From: Klebsiella pneumoniae
GTDB taxonomy: Bacteria > Verrucomicrobiota > Verrucomicrobiia > Limisphaerales > SXTU01
Assembly: GCA_943330855.2 (NCBI GenBank)
Contig: CALQJI020000002.1
Coordinates: forward strand, 115,776 to 179,775
Direction of reading: 5' to 3'
Length of the DNA stretch: 64,000 nucleotides
Shown here: positions 51,844-60,575 of the stretch, piece after piece
How the letters are laid out: every line of letters starts with the position of its first letter
Numbering within the stretch: position 1 is the stretch's first letter
Notes under the pieces: generated by a model
What the model was told of the DNA's origin: nothing
Databases searched by the model: none
What the model saw: only the letters and a program-made list of their open reading frames with translations
Position numbers and translations under genes: made by a program

Positions 51844-51963
51844 TTATTTTCGCATCGGCATCCAACCCTTGCCGGGAATGAACTCCCGGCTGCCGCCGTC
51901 GGTTTTGCAGCCGACGAAGGTGAGTGTGGTGGCCACCGCCACGAGCAATAGGAAACGCTTCAT
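51844..51963 (-). CDS. Very small lipoprotein
   Basis: Encodes 39 aa: MKRFLLLVAVATTLTFVGCKTDGGSREFIPGKGWMPMRK. Basic start, hydrophobic stretch and a lipobox (TFVGC) predict a 21-residue mature lipopeptide. Divergent from the yqgE-like gene. Similar entericidin-like or unnamed mini-lipoproteins are common; no family assigned. Confidence 0.65.
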   Translation of the reverse strand: MKRFLLLVAVATTLTFVGCKTDGGSREFIPGKGWMPMRK

Positions 51964-52027
51964 GGCGCGAGCATAAACGGGGTTGTCAGCCTCGCAAGCG
52001 TGTTGCAAATTTTCTGCGGAAGTCACG

Positions 52028-52588
52028 ATGCCGGGCAAATTCAAATCTCTGAAGGGCCAGTTTCTGCTCGATGGCGGAAAGCTTGCGGGTTCCTTCTTCC
52101 ATCGCACCGTCGTCCTCATTTGCCAGCACGACCGTGAGGGGGCCTTTGGCCTCATCTTGAACCGCCCGACTGACAAGCACGTCGGTGAGGCGCTCGCGGC
52201 CAACCTTCCAGTCAAACTCAAGGAGCAGGCACTTTTCTTGGGTGGCCCTGTGCAGCCGCAGGCATTGAGCTATCTGCACTCCGACGCCTTCCTGCCTGCG
52301 GCGAACGTGCTGCCAAACCTCCACCTCGATCACTCACTTGATGACTTGGTGGAGGTCGGCGAGTCCGGCTCGCCCACACAGAAATTGAAGGTGTTCGCCG
52401 GTTACGCGGGTTGGTCTCCAGGCCAGCTCGACGACGAGATGAAGAGTGGTGCGTGGCTTACGCATCCGGCCTCCGTGGAGTTGGTCTTCAGCCCGCAGGA
52501 CAAGCAACTGTGGGTCCACCTCGTCCGGCAAAAGGGTTGGCAATACCGGCTGCTGTCCGAGCAGCCGGAGGACTTGAACTGGAATTGA
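52028..52588 (+). CDS. YqgE/AlgH family protein
   Basis: Encodes 186 aa from the ATG at 52028. DUF179 pattern: LKGQFLLDGGKLAGSFFHRTVVLICQHDREGAFGLILNRPT, ALFLGGPVQPQALSYLH, and KVFAGYAGWSPGQLDDEMKSGAWL. The family is widely conserved; AlgH was linked to alginate regulation in Pseudomonas but the biochemical role is unclear. Stands alone, divergent from the mini-lipoprotein. Confidence 0.93.
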   Translation: MPGKFKSLKGQFLLDGGKLAGSFFHRTVVLICQHDREGAFGLILNRPTDKHVGEALAANLPVKLKEQALFLGGPVQPQALSYLHSDAFLPAANVLPNLHLDHSLDDLVEVGESGSPTQKLKVFAGYAGWSPGQLDDEMKSGAWLTHPASVELVFSPQDKQLWVHLVRQKGWQYRLLSEQPEDLNWN

Positions 52589-52631
52589 ACCCCGTTCGTA
52601 GCGCTGCGGCCGCTGGCTGCGGCCGCGAGCG

Positions 52632-54413
52632 TTAATCCACGGTGTCCAACTGCGCGCCCCCGCTCCGGCTGCCGCAGACCTTCGCTTCGTGGGAGGCATT
52701 GGGCCGGAGCATCCGCTTCTGGCGCTCACGGTCGCCTGCGCCGCGCACCACGGTGATGGGTTCGCCGGTGTTGATGTCCAGCTCGGTGACATACATCGCG
52801 GCCGAGCCGGTCATGGGCAGCGGGATGAAATCCTGCACTTGTTGGAGGTTCCACTTCTCCTCCTTGAGGAACTGCTCGACCGCGCCCATCTCCTTCTCCG
52901 TGCAGCCAGGGAAGCTGGAGATGAAATACGGCACGAGATACTGCTCTTTGCCGGCCTCTTCGCTGAGTTCGAAAAACTTTTCCATGAAGCCTTGGAAGTC
53001 CCCAGCGGGCTTGCGCATCCGGCGCAATACGGAGGGGTCCATGTGCTCGGGCGCGACCTTCATGTGGCCGGAGACGTGGTGCTGCACCAGCTCCTTCGTG
53101 TATTCGGGCGTGAGCAGCGCCACATCCATGCGGATGCCTGACTGCACGAAGACGTGCTTCACCCCCGGCTGCGCTCGCGAGCCGCGGAGCAAGTCGAGGC
53201 CAGCCTTTTCATCAATGCTGAAGACCGGACAGATGCTGGGCCAGAGGCAGCTCGGGCGGTGGCATTTCTTACACTCGGGCGCGTGACCGTTCTTCGCGCC
53301 GTAGAGGTTCGCCGTCGGCCCGCCGAGGTCGGAGACGGTGCCCCGAAAGGTGTCGGACTCGGTAAGCTTTCGAATCTCCTTCATCACCGATTCCTGGCTG
53401 CGGCTGGAGAGGAACTTGCCTTGATGGAAGCCGAGTCCGCAAAACGTGCAGCCGCCCGCACAGCCGCGCGAGACGATGATGGAGTCCTTGATAGTCGCGA
53501 AGCCCGGCACCGGCTCCGCGTAGCTCGGGTGCGATGCGCGCTGAAACGGCAGCTCGTAAAGTGCGTCGAGGTCCGGGCCGTCCACGGGGAACTCCGGCGC
53601 CTCCTGAAATACGGCGCGGTTGCCGTGCATCTGCACGAGGCGCTTGCCGCTGTAAGGGGTCTGTTGGGCCTCGACCACTTTCGTCAGCCGCATCAAATGC
53701 TTTTTGTCTGCCTGCAATTCCTCCCACGAGGGCAGGATGATGCAGTCGCTGAAGTCCGCCGCCGCCGTGGCCTTGGCCCCGAGGAAGAGTGCCGTGCCGC
53801 GAATGCCGGTGAAGTCCCGCCGCCCTGAGCGCAGGCGCTTCACGATCTCGCGCACCGGCACTTCGCCCATGCCATACACGAGCACGTCCGCCTTCGCGTC
53901 GGCCATGATCGAGGGCTTGAGTTTGTCCTCCCAGTAATCGTAATGCGCCACGCGTCGCATGGAGGCCTCCATACCGCCGAGCACCACCGGCACGCCGGGG
54001 AACGCGCGCCGCGCCATTTGCGAATAGACCACCGCCGCGTGATTTGGGCGTTTGCCCGGCACGCCGCCCGCGCTGTAAACGTCTTCCTTCCGCTTGTGCC
54101 GCGCGGCGGTGTAGTTGGACAGCATCGAGTCGAGGTTGCCCGCCGTGACGCCGACGAAGAGCGTCGGCGTGCCCATCTCCTGGATTGACTCGATCTTCGT
54201 CCAGTCCGGCTGCGCGATGATGCCCACGCGCAAGCCCTCCGCTTCCAGCACGCGCCCGATCATCGCCGCGCCGAAGGACGGATGGTCCACGTAGGCGTCG
54301 CCGGTGATGAGAAGCACGTCGAGTTCGTCCCACCCGCGCGCGTCCATTTCGGCGCGCGACATGGGCAGAAACGCGGTGAGGTCCGGTGCGGGTTGTTTGC
54401 GGGCAGAAGCCAT
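52632..54413 (-). CDS. YgiQ family radical SAM protein
   Basis: Encodes 593 aa. N-terminal cobalamin-binding-like segment (LDVLLITGDAYVDHPSFGAAMIGRVLEAEGLRVGIIAQPDW), then the radical SAM cluster motif IVSRGCAGGCTFCGLGFHQG (C-x3-C-x2-C) near residue 310, and the UPF0313 C-terminal part (KVAPEHMDPSVLRRMRKP, YLVPYFISSFPGCTEKEM). A further Cys cluster, CKKCHRPSCLWPSICPVF, is typical of YgiQ. Function in the family is not settled. Length normal. Confidence 0.93.
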   Translation of the reverse strand: MASARKQPAPDLTAFLPMSRAEMDARGWDELDVLLITGDAYVDHPSFGAAMIGRVLEAEGLRVGIIAQPDWTKIESIQEMGTPTLFVGVTAGNLDSMLSNYTAARHKRKEDVYSAGGVPGKRPNHAAVVYSQMARRAFPGVPVVLGGMEASMRRVAHYDYWEDKLKPSIMADAKADVLVYGMGEVPVREIVKRLRSGRRDFTGIRGTALFLGAKATAAADFSDCIILPSWEELQADKKHLMRLTKVVEAQQTPYSGKRLVQMHGNRAVFQEAPEFPVDGPDLDALYELPFQRASHPSYAEPVPGFATIKDSIIVSRGCAGGCTFCGLGFHQGKFLSSRSQESVMKEIRKLTESDTFRGTVSDLGGPTANLYGAKNGHAPECKKCHRPSCLWPSICPVFSIDEKAGLDLLRGSRAQPGVKHVFVQSGIRMDVALLTPEYTKELVQHHVSGHMKVAPEHMDPSVLRRMRKPAGDFQGFMEKFFELSEEAGKEQYLVPYFISSFPGCTEKEMGAVEQFLKEEKWNLQQVQDFIPLPMTGSAAMYVTELDINTGEPITVVRGAGDRERQKRMLRPNASHEAKVCGSRSGGAQLDTVD

Positions 54414-54476
54414 ACGATTAAGAGAGTGTGACTGTTGCGCTGATTATGCAACAGGAGGGCTGATAACAAGTCGTTC

Positions 54477-55088
54477 TCAGGCCCGACCGTAAAGAATTTT
54501 CAACTGGTCGGCGTTGTAACTGCGGATGGTGCCGGTCGGGGACTGCACCTTGAGCGAGCCTCTGACAATTTCCACCACCACGCCCTGATAGCCGGGAATG
54601 TCCACGTGCTTGCCGTAGGCGCATTGCGGGAAATCCACCTGGCTTACGTAAGTCCGAATTGCCCGGACGGGCACGGAAAAATCGGGCTCGGAGATGTGAA
54701 CGCGTGCCGACGGCTCTGGCTCCGGTTCGTCATCCACCGGCTTCGGTTGGGCGACGGGTATGGGCCGTTCCATGGACAGTGTCTCTGGGGTCGGCTTGGT
54801 GCGCTCTGGCGGGGCGAAGAGCGTCTTGAGCCGATACGCATTGAACCGCTGTGATTTTCCATCGGGTGAAACCACCTTGATCGACTGGTTAATAATCTCC
54901 ACCAACACCCCCGCGAAACCGTGGATGCTCACGTATGCGCCCAGCGCGCACTGGGGGAAGTCCGCGCGCTCGGTCCACTGACCGATTGGCTGCGGGGTGC
55001 CTGAGAAGTCTGGCTCGGTGATCGCTTTGCGCGAGGGCGTTGACGGTGTGGCTTCGGATTCAGGTTCGGATGTCGTGGGTGACTGCAT
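54477..55088 (-). CDS. Protein with two tandem SH3-like repeats, unknown function
   Basis: Encodes 203 aa from the ATG at 55088. Two copies of a ~65-residue unit: repeat 1 (about 24-90) with TEPDFSGTPQPIGQW, DFPQCALGAYVSIHGFAGVLVEI and FNAYRLKTLF; repeat 2 (about 136-203) with SEPDFSVPVRAIRTY, DFPQCAYGKHVDIPGYQGVVVEI and YNADQLKILY. The units look like small beta-barrels of KOW/SH3 style and are joined by a Pro/Glu-rich linker. One Cys per repeat is conserved. No family recognised; no signal peptide, so probably cytoplasmic. Confidence 0.65.
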   Translation of the reverse strand: MQSPTTSEPESEATPSTPSRKAITEPDFSGTPQPIGQWTERADFPQCALGAYVSIHGFAGVLVEIINQSIKVVSPDGKSQRFNAYRLKTLFAPPERTKPTPETLSMERPIPVAQPKPVDDEPEPEPSARVHISEPDFSVPVRAIRTYVSQVDFPQCAYGKHVDIPGYQGVVVEIVRGSLKVQSPTGTIRSYNADQLKILYGRA

Positions 55089-55170
55089 GGGCCGGGCAGC
55101 GTGGCTGGCTCGCACCGAGATTGCGAATGGTTTTTAGCTCCAATTCCCAAGTGGGCTGCAAAGAACTCAA

Positions 55171-55278
55171 GAAGTCGCAAAAGGAACGAGGCTTCCGGCT
55201 TGGGGCTTGGACCAAATCCACCCCTCCCCTGATTCCCCGGAATGCCTTCTCTTTACGTCTCGTTGCGTTCTTTGCGAC
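55171..55278. repeat. Imperfect inverted repeat
   Basis: GTCGCAAAAGGAACGAG (55174-55190) is an imperfect inverse of CTCGTTGCGTTCTTTGCGAC (55259-55278). The CGCAAAG core resembles the repeat at 59530-59647. It occupies the gap before the LysR gene; no gene is visible there. Confidence 0.5.
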
Positions 55279-55362
55279 AAATCCATTTCGGCAAGTTCAG
55301 CGACCGCTTTAGCGAGGGTCGCTTGCAGCGCAGCACACAGCCATCGCGGAGCATGGGCACCG

Positions 55363-56286
55363 CTATTTGCCGCCACTTCCGCCCACAAGCTGCGCCCCCT
55401 CACGGCGGCACAGCGTGACGAACTCCTCCTCCGACATGCTGAGCCGCCGACCGCGCCGGTGCAGCACGCCCCAGTTGCGCGTGAGCTTGCGCCGGCCCAA
55501 CGGCAGCGCCACGAGCTTGCCGCTGGCGATGTCCTCCCGCGCCACCCACGGCGCGAGGATGCTCACGCCCAGGCCGCGACCAACCATCTCGCGGATGGCG
55601 CTCATGCTGCCGACCTCCATCATCTTGAGCAGCGTCATGTCCTCGTGGCGGAAGTAGCCTTCCACGAGGCGCGAGGTGTAGCTCGACCGGCTGTAGAGGA
55701 TGTAGGGCTGCGTGGGAATCTCCTCGCGCACCACACGCCCCGCGACCGCCCACGGATGCTGCGCGCTGACGAGGAATTGCAACTCATCGCTGAACAGCGG
55801 GATGAACTCCACGCCCGCCTCCGGCCCCGGTTCCAAACTCAGCACCAAGTCCGCGTGACCGTTGTGCAGCAGTTCAATAGCCTCGCTCATGTCCGCCGAG
55901 GCCACGGTGACCTGGCATTGCGGAAACTTTTCCTTCTGCGTCACGAGGACGTTCGGCAGCAGCGCCTCGCACGCCGCCTCGCTCGTCGCCAGCCGCAAGT
56001 GCGTGCGTCCCCACTTGCCCAAATGCTCCAGGGCCTCCCGCGCGCGCGTCATTTCTTCGAGAATTCCTTTGGCGTGATGCAAAAGTTGTTCACCCGCCGG
56101 CGTGAGCGCCACGGATTTGCCCACCCTGTCAAAAAGACGACAGCCCACATCCTCCTCCAGCGACTTGATGGCGTGGCTGATGGCGGACTGCGTGAGGAAC
56201 AAATCCTTCCCGGTGCGCGTGAAACTGCCTGTTTTTGCTAGGGTGACGAAGGCGCGGAGCTGTCGGCTATCAAGGGGTTCACTCAT
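55363..56286 (-). CDS. LysR family transcriptional regulator
   Basis: Encodes 307 aa from ATG 56286 (ATG 56304 also possible). N-terminal winged helix: LDSRQLRAFVTLAKTGSFTRTGKDLFLTQSAISHAIKSLEEDVGCRLFDRVGKSVALTPAGEQLL. The C-terminal part is a LysR substrate domain (GADLVLSLEPGPEAGVEFIPLF-like region, SMSAIREMVGRGLGVSILAPWVARE). It is divergent from nrtA, 132 bases apart, the classic LysR layout, so it probably activates the nitrate operon, as NtcB or Cbl-type regulators do elsewhere. Ligand unknown. Confidence 0.9.
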   Translation of the reverse strand: MSEPLDSRQLRAFVTLAKTGSFTRTGKDLFLTQSAISHAIKSLEEDVGCRLFDRVGKSVALTPAGEQLLHHAKGILEEMTRAREALEHLGKWGRTHLRLATSEAACEALLPNVLVTQKEKFPQCQVTVASADMSEAIELLHNGHADLVLSLEPGPEAGVEFIPLFSDELQFLVSAQHPWAVAGRVVREEIPTQPYILYSRSSYTSRLVEGYFRHEDMTLLKMMEVGSMSAIREMVGRGLGVSILAPWVAREDIASGKLVALPLGRRKLTRNWGVLHRRGRRLSMSEEEFVTLCRREGAQLVGGSGGK

Positions 56287-56418
56287 GCTAAGAATTTGGT
56301 TCATCCGAAACTGGAATCTCTTTCAGCAGCCATCGGGCCAGCGCTTGGCACGGCTGGCATCGCGCCCGCTAAAGCAGGATTCACGAGCACAAAACCGCTC
56401 ACTGGAACTCTGTTGAAC

Positions 56419-57708
56419 ATGAACACAACTAAACAACCGCTCCCCACCCACACCTCCTCCCGCCGCCGCTTCCTCACGCGGGTCGGCCACACCCTCGGCG
56501 CGGGCGCACTGCTCGGCGGCCTGCCGCGCGGCTGGGTCGGCAGTGTCTATGCCAGCGACGCGCCGGAAACCGCCAAGCTCCGCTGCGGCATGATTGCGCT
56601 GACGGACTGCTCGCCGTTCGTCATCGGCGCGGAAAAGGGCTTCTTCAAGAAATACGGCCTCGACGTGACCGTGGCCAAGGGCGCGAACTGGGCGGCCATT
56701 CGTGACTCGCTCTCCACAGGCGACAATCAGTTCACCCACATGCTCGTGGGCATGCCCATCGCCAGCACGATGGGCCTGCTCGGTTCGCCGAAGAAGCCGA
56801 TGATTATTCCGTGGCTGGTCAATCGCAACGGCCAGGCCATCACGCTCAAGGCCGAGTTGAAAGGCAAAGTCGGCGCGGACCCGAAGGCGTTAAAACCCTT
56901 CGTCGAGAAGGCCAAGAAGCTCGGCGAACCACTCACCTTCGCGATGACGTTCCCGCCCGGCACGCACGCGATGTGGATGCGCTACTACCTCGCCGCTGGC
57001 GGCATCAACCCGGACAAGGACGTATCGCTCATCACCGTCCCGCCGCCACAGATGGTGGCGAACATGAAGATCGGCAAGATGGACGGCTTCTGCGTCGGCG
57101 AGCCGTGGAACGCCCGTGCCATCGCGGACAAGATTGGGTTCACCAGCGTCACCACGCAGGATATGTGGAAGGACCACGTCGAGAAGGTCGCCGCCTTCAC
57201 GCTGGAGTTTGCCGAGAAGAATCCGAAGACCGTCAAAGCCGTGCTCAAGGGCCTGCACGAGGCCAGCGTGTGGCTCGACGACCTGAAGAACCGCCCCGAG
57301 CAATGCGACATCGTCAGCAAGCCCAACTACATTAACTGCGACAAGGACATCATCCTGGGCCGCCTGCTGGGCAAGCTCGATTACGGCGACGGTCGCCCGC
57401 CCGTGACCGACGAGTTCCCCATGCACTTCAGCAAACGCAACTGCAACTTCCCGCAGCCGAAGTTCGCCAAGTGGTGGCTGACGCAGTTCCGCCGTTGGGG
57501 CATGGTCACGGGCAAGCCCGACTACGACGGCGTCGCCAAGCAAGTTATGCGCGGCGACATCTACACCGAGGCGATGAAGGAAATCGGCGTGACTGACCGC
57601 ACGATGGATGACTCCGGCTGGGAGATGTTCGACGGCTTCAAGTTCGACCCGAAGGGTGACCTCGAAGCTTACGCCAAGGGCTTCCCCGTGAGCGGTTTGA
57701 AAGGCTGA
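56419..57708 (+). CDS. nrtA: Nitrate ABC transporter substrate-binding protein (NrtA/CmpA family)
   Basis: Encodes 429 aa from ATG 56419. A Tat signal (SSRRRFLTRVGHTLGAGALLGG) precedes the mature protein. Family features: KLRCGMIALTDCSPFVIGAEKGFFKKYGLDVTVAKGANWAAIRDSLSTGD, FAMTFPPGTHAMWMRYYLAAGGINPDKDV, and GKMDGFCVGEPWNARAI. NrtA binds nitrate/nitrite, while relative CmpA binds bicarbonate; NrtS-like partners in the operon favour nitrate. First gene of an eight-gene cluster. 70 bases separate it from the next gene. Confidence 0.88.
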   Translation: MNTTKQPLPTHTSSRRRFLTRVGHTLGAGALLGGLPRGWVGSVYASDAPETAKLRCGMIALTDCSPFVIGAEKGFFKKYGLDVTVAKGANWAAIRDSLSTGDNQFTHMLVGMPIASTMGLLGSPKKPMIIPWLVNRNGQAITLKAELKGKVGADPKALKPFVEKAKKLGEPLTFAMTFPPGTHAMWMRYYLAAGGINPDKDVSLITVPPPQMVANMKIGKMDGFCVGEPWNARAIADKIGFTSVTTQDMWKDHVEKVAAFTLEFAEKNPKTVKAVLKGLHEASVWLDDLKNRPEQCDIVSKPNYINCDKDIILGRLLGKLDYGDGRPPVTDEFPMHFSKRNCNFPQPKFAKWWLTQFRRWGMVTGKPDYDGVAKQVMRGDIYTEAMKEIGVTDRTMDDSGWEMFDGFKFDPKGDLEAYAKGFPVSGLKG

Positions 57709-57778
57709 CCAAACCATACCGCGGGTTGCGCGTGACCCGCGCAACACGCGGTGCCTGACCTCTAAATGATTCTTCGCC

Positions 57779-58042
57779 ATGCGCCAATCCCTCTGGATGC
57801 AAGCATTTCGCCAGGCTTCCGTCTGGCGTCGGGCTGCGGTGGTCGGGCTTCCGATAGGCGTTTTGCAGGCCGTCATCAATCAGGGCGACGTGTGGCTGCG
57901 CCACGAGCAGACGGCCGGCACGGTCATCAAAACGCTCGTCTCGCCGCTGGTGACCTTCTCCGTGGCGCTCATTTCCGCCGCCGGGGTGTGGGTGGAGCAG
58001 CGGCGGCGGATGCCCGAGGAATCCCAAACCTTGAAGCCATGA
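57779..58042 (+). CDS. nrtS: NrtS-like small membrane protein 1
   Basis: Encodes 87 aa with two hydrophobic helices (AAVVGLPIGVLQAVINQGD and LVTFSVALISAAGVWV) joined by a short polar loop. The LQAVINQGD motif and size match the NrtS family, small proteins that in cyanobacteria work as a pair to take up nitrate and nitrite. The next gene encodes a paralogue (same ALWxQAFRQxSVW start and INQGD/VNQGD motif), and their ATGA overlap gives coupled, equal synthesis. Its position inside an ABC-type nitrate operon is unusual. Assignment rests on motif recall, not on a search. Confidence 0.68.
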   Translation: MRQSLWMQAFRQASVWRRAAVVGLPIGVLQAVINQGDVWLRHEQTAGTVIKTLVSPLVTFSVALISAAGVWVEQRRRMPEESQTLKP

Positions 58043-58299
58043 GCCCCGCCGCCAATCGCCGCGCACTTTGGGCACAAGCCTTCCGCCAGCGTTCCGTGTG
58101 GCTGCGAGCGCTCCGGCTGGGCTTATCCGTCGGCTTCCTTCAAGCAGTCGTCAACCAGGGCGACCATTGGATGAGCGGCTCGGTGGACCGGACCGTTCTC
58201 CTCAAGAGCATCGTCTCCCCGCTGATTGGCTTCGCGCTCGTGCTGGTGTCCGCCGCCGAGACCTGGGTGCAACGCAGCGAAGAGCAGCTTCAATCCTGA
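58039..58299 (+). CDS. nrtS: NrtS-like small membrane protein 2
   Basis: Encodes 86 aa from the ATG at 58039, which overlaps the stop of the first copy. Same plan: WAQAFRQRSVWLRALRLGLS, helix 1 to LQAVVNQGDHWM, helix 2 IVSPLIGFALVLVSAAETWV. About half the residues equal those of copy 1, so the pair is an old tandem duplication with divergence, as expected for two different subunits (like NrtS1/NrtS2). nrtB follows 28 bases later. Confidence 0.68.
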   Translation: MSPAANRRALWAQAFRQRSVWLRALRLGLSVGFLQAVVNQGDHWMSGSVDRTVLLKSIVSPLIGFALVLVSAAETWVQRSEEQLQS

Positions 58300-58327
58300 C
58301 CAAGTTTCAATTCAGCAATTTCCAACC

Positions 58328-59113
58328 ATGAAAGCATTCAAACTCGACTGGCTCATCCTCCCGCTCCTCGGCATCGCGGTGGTGCTGCTCGCGTGGCAAA
58401 TCTCCAGCAAGACTTGGGCGAAGGAACTGCCCACGCCGCACAAGACGTGGGAGGCCAGCAAGGACTACGTTCTCAAGCCGTTCGAGAAGCGCGGCGAGAT
58501 GGACCAGGGCATCCTGCGGTTCACTTGGTATTCGCTCATCCTCGTCGCCAAGGGCTACGCCATCGCGCTCATCGTCGGCACGCCGATTGGATTCTGCCTC
58601 GGCCTTTCGAAGGCGTTCACCAAGACTTTCGACCCCATCATTCAGGTGTTACGCCCCGTCTCGCCGCTCGCGTGGCTCCCGCTCGGGTTGGTGTTGTTCC
58701 TCGGCGCGGGCAAGCAGGCCAGCGAGCTGGGCGCGCTCTTCACCATCGCGATTTGCTCGATGTGGCCCACCGTGCTGAATACCGCCGTCGGCGTCCGCGC
58801 CGTGCCGCAGGACTACTTGAACGTCGCGAAGGTGCTCAAGCTCTCGCGGTGGAAGACGCTTACCAAGGTGCTCATCCCCGCGACGATGCCCTACATGTTC
58901 ACCGGCTTTCGCCTCAGTCTGGGCATCGCGTGGCTCGTCATCGTCGCCGCCGAGATGCTCACGGGCCGGCCCGGCGTGGGCGGCTTCCTCTGGCAGGAAT
59001 ACAACGCGCTCATCTACGAGCACATCATCCTGTGCATCATCACGATTGGCGTCGTGGGCTTCATCCTCGACCGCCTGATGAGCGTGGTGGAGTCGCGTTT
59101 CAAAACTGCTTGA
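58328..59113 (+). CDS. nrtB: Nitrate ABC transporter permease (NrtB type)
   Basis: Encodes 261 aa from ATG 58328 with about six membrane helices. Coupling region DYLNVAKVLKLSRWKTLTKVLIPATMPYMFTGFRLSLGIAWLVIVAAEM is typical of NrtB/SsuC/TauC permeases; DPIIQVLRPVSPLAWLPLGLVLF is the conserved central segment. The stop is followed after 4 bases by a CBM48 gene. Confidence 0.92.
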   Translation: MKAFKLDWLILPLLGIAVVLLAWQISSKTWAKELPTPHKTWEASKDYVLKPFEKRGEMDQGILRFTWYSLILVAKGYAIALIVGTPIGFCLGLSKAFTKTFDPIIQVLRPVSPLAWLPLGLVLFLGAGKQASELGALFTIAICSMWPTVLNTAVGVRAVPQDYLNVAKVLKLSRWKTLTKVLIPATMPYMFTGFRLSLGIAWLVIVAAEMLTGRPGVGGFLWQEYNALIYEHIILCIITIGVVGFILDRLMSVVESRFKTA

Positions 59114-59117
59114 ACCT

Positions 59118-59507
59118 ATGAAAACCCATAAAGTCTCCGACCGCTCACCGAAGGCCACGCGCTCGTTCGCGAAGAAATCCGCCGCCGCGCTCGGCCAAGT
59201 TGTGCGCGTGCTCAAGAACCCGTTCAACGGGGTGAAGCCCTTCACCGGCCCGGCTCCCGTCGCGCTCAAGCTGCGCGCGCCTGCGGCCAAGGAAGTCTTC
59301 GTCGCCGGATCGTTCAACGGCTGGCAGGTCGGCGCGACGCCGCTGCACCCAGCCAAAGGCGGCGAGTGGCAGGGGGAGTTGAAGCTCACCCCCGGCCGCT
59401 ACGAATACCTCTTCGTCGTGGACGGCACCTGGCTGCCCGACCCAGGTGCCCGCGAGGCCGCGCCGAACCCATTCGGCGGGTGGAACTCCGTTTTGTCGGT
59501 GAAGTAA
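59118..59507 (+). CDS. CBM48 (glycogen-binding/AMPK-beta type) domain protein
   Basis: Encodes 129 aa. Residues 1-45 are basic and Ser/Lys-rich; residues about 46-128 are a CBM48 domain: VALKLRAPAAKEVFVAGSFNGWQ, ELKLTPGRYEYLFVVDGTWLPDP, and PNPFGGWNSVLSV with the conserved Trp, Gly and Asn residues that bind alpha-glucan. No enzyme domain is attached. It begins 4 bases after nrtB, so it is co-expressed with nitrate uptake. It may sense glycogen and link carbon stores to nitrogen uptake; this is inference. Confidence 0.88.
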   Translation: MKTHKVSDRSPKATRSFAKKSAAALGQVVRVLKNPFNGVKPFTGPAPVALKLRAPAAKEVFVAGSFNGWQVGATPLHPAKGGEWQGELKLTPGRYEYLFVVDGTWLPDPGAREAAPNPFGGWNSVLSVK

Positions 59508-59529
59508 AACACAACATGAAATCAGCAAC

Positions 59530-59647
59530 GCTTCACGCAAAGGCACAGAGTGCGCTAAGGAGGATGGGATTCCTTCCCTCATGTCGGACACCACACCCCA
59601 CCGTCCGCTTCCACATCACTGCGCACCCCGAGGCCTTTGCGTGAAGC
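59530..59647. repeat. Palindromic repeat inside the nrt operon
   Basis: Arms GCTTCACGCAAAGGCACAGA... (59530-59555) and 59621-59647 are inverted copies with a few mismatches. It fills the gap between the CBM48 gene and nrtC and ends 12 bases before the nrtC ATG. Confidence 0.8.
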
Positions 59648-59659
59648 CCTTACCTTTCC

Positions 59660-60574
59660 ATGCCCTACCTTGAACTGAAATCCGTCTCCAAAGCCTACGG
59701 CGTGAACGGCTCGCGCAACGAGGTCTTGGAAAACGTCAACCTCGCCATCGAGCAGGGTGAGTTCGTCGCCATCGTCGGCTACTCGGGCGCGGGCAAGACA
59801 ACGCTCATGTCCATCCTCGCCGGACTCATCAAGCCCGACACCGGCAGCGTCACGCTCGAAGGCCGCGAGATGATCGGACCGGGTCCCGACCGCGGCTTGG
59901 TGTTCCAGAACTACTCGCTGCTCCCGTGGCTCACCGTGTTAGAGAACGTCCGGCTCGCCGTGGACCAAGTCTTCCCCGAGAAGTCCGAGGCCGAACGCGT
60001 TGCCCACACGATGGAGTTCATTGAGCTGGTGAACCTCTCCCCCGCCCGCGACAAGCGCCCGCACGAGCTGTCCGGCGGCATGAGGCAGCGCGTCAGCGTC
60101 GCCCGCACGCTCGCGACGAACCCCAAGGTTCTTTTACTCGATGAGCCGTTGAGCGCGCTCGACGCGCTCACCCGCGCAAACCTCCAGGACGAAATCACCC
60201 GCATCCGCACGCTCCACAAGCAGACCGTCGTCCTCATCACCAACGACCCCGACGAAGCCATCCTGCTCGCTGACCGCGTCGTCCCGCTCACCGCCGGACC
60301 GAACGCCACGCTGGGCGGGTCCTTCATCGTGGACCTCCCGCATCCGCGCGACCGCAAGGCGCTCAATCAGAACGTGCGATTCCGCCAGCTCCGGCGCGAC
60401 ATCTCCGAGTATCTACTGAACTCCCGCCGCGAGCGGCACCAGACCGTCCTGCGGAAACTCACCTTGCCAGACATCGAGCCGGAGGACTTGAGCATCCCGC
60501 TCGCGATGCTCGGTCGCAGCCGACCGCTGCGTTCCAGCGAGCGCAAAGAAGCCATTGTCGAAATCCCTTCCTGA
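59660..60574 (+). CDS. nrtC: Nitrate ABC transporter ATP-binding protein 1
   Basis: Encodes 304 aa. Walker [19 protein letters not shown]-loop [18 protein letters not shown], signature [16 protein letters not shown], Walker [17 protein letters not shown], switch residue Asn instead of His ([16 protein letters not shown]). The His-to-Asn change at the switch is notable: the paralogous second ATPase keeps His, so the pair may be asymmetric. No NrtA-like regulatory domain is fused at the C-terminus, unlike cyanobacterial NrtC. Confidence 0.9.
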   Translation: MPYLELKSVSKAYGVNGSRNEVLENVNLAIEQGEFVAIVGYSGAGKTTLMSILAGLIKPDTGSVTLEGREMIGPGPDRGLVFQNYSLLPWLTVLENVRLAVDQVFPEKSEAERVAHTMEFIELVNLSPARDKRPHELSGGMRQRVSVARTLATNPKVLLLDEPLSALDALTRANLQDEITRIRTLHKQTVVLITNDPDEAILLADRVVPLTAGPNATLGGSFIVDLPHPRDRKALNQNVRFRQLRRDISEYLLNSRRERHQTVLRKLTLPDIEPEDLSIPLAMLGRSRPLRSSERKEAIVEIPS

Positions 60575-60575
60575 C

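Noticed and set aside
56350..56375. Possible sigma-54 promoter (TTGGCACGGCTGGCATCGC) upstream of nrtA
   Set aside because: The TGGCAC half fits, but the second element is two bases off the required GG-N10-GC spacing.
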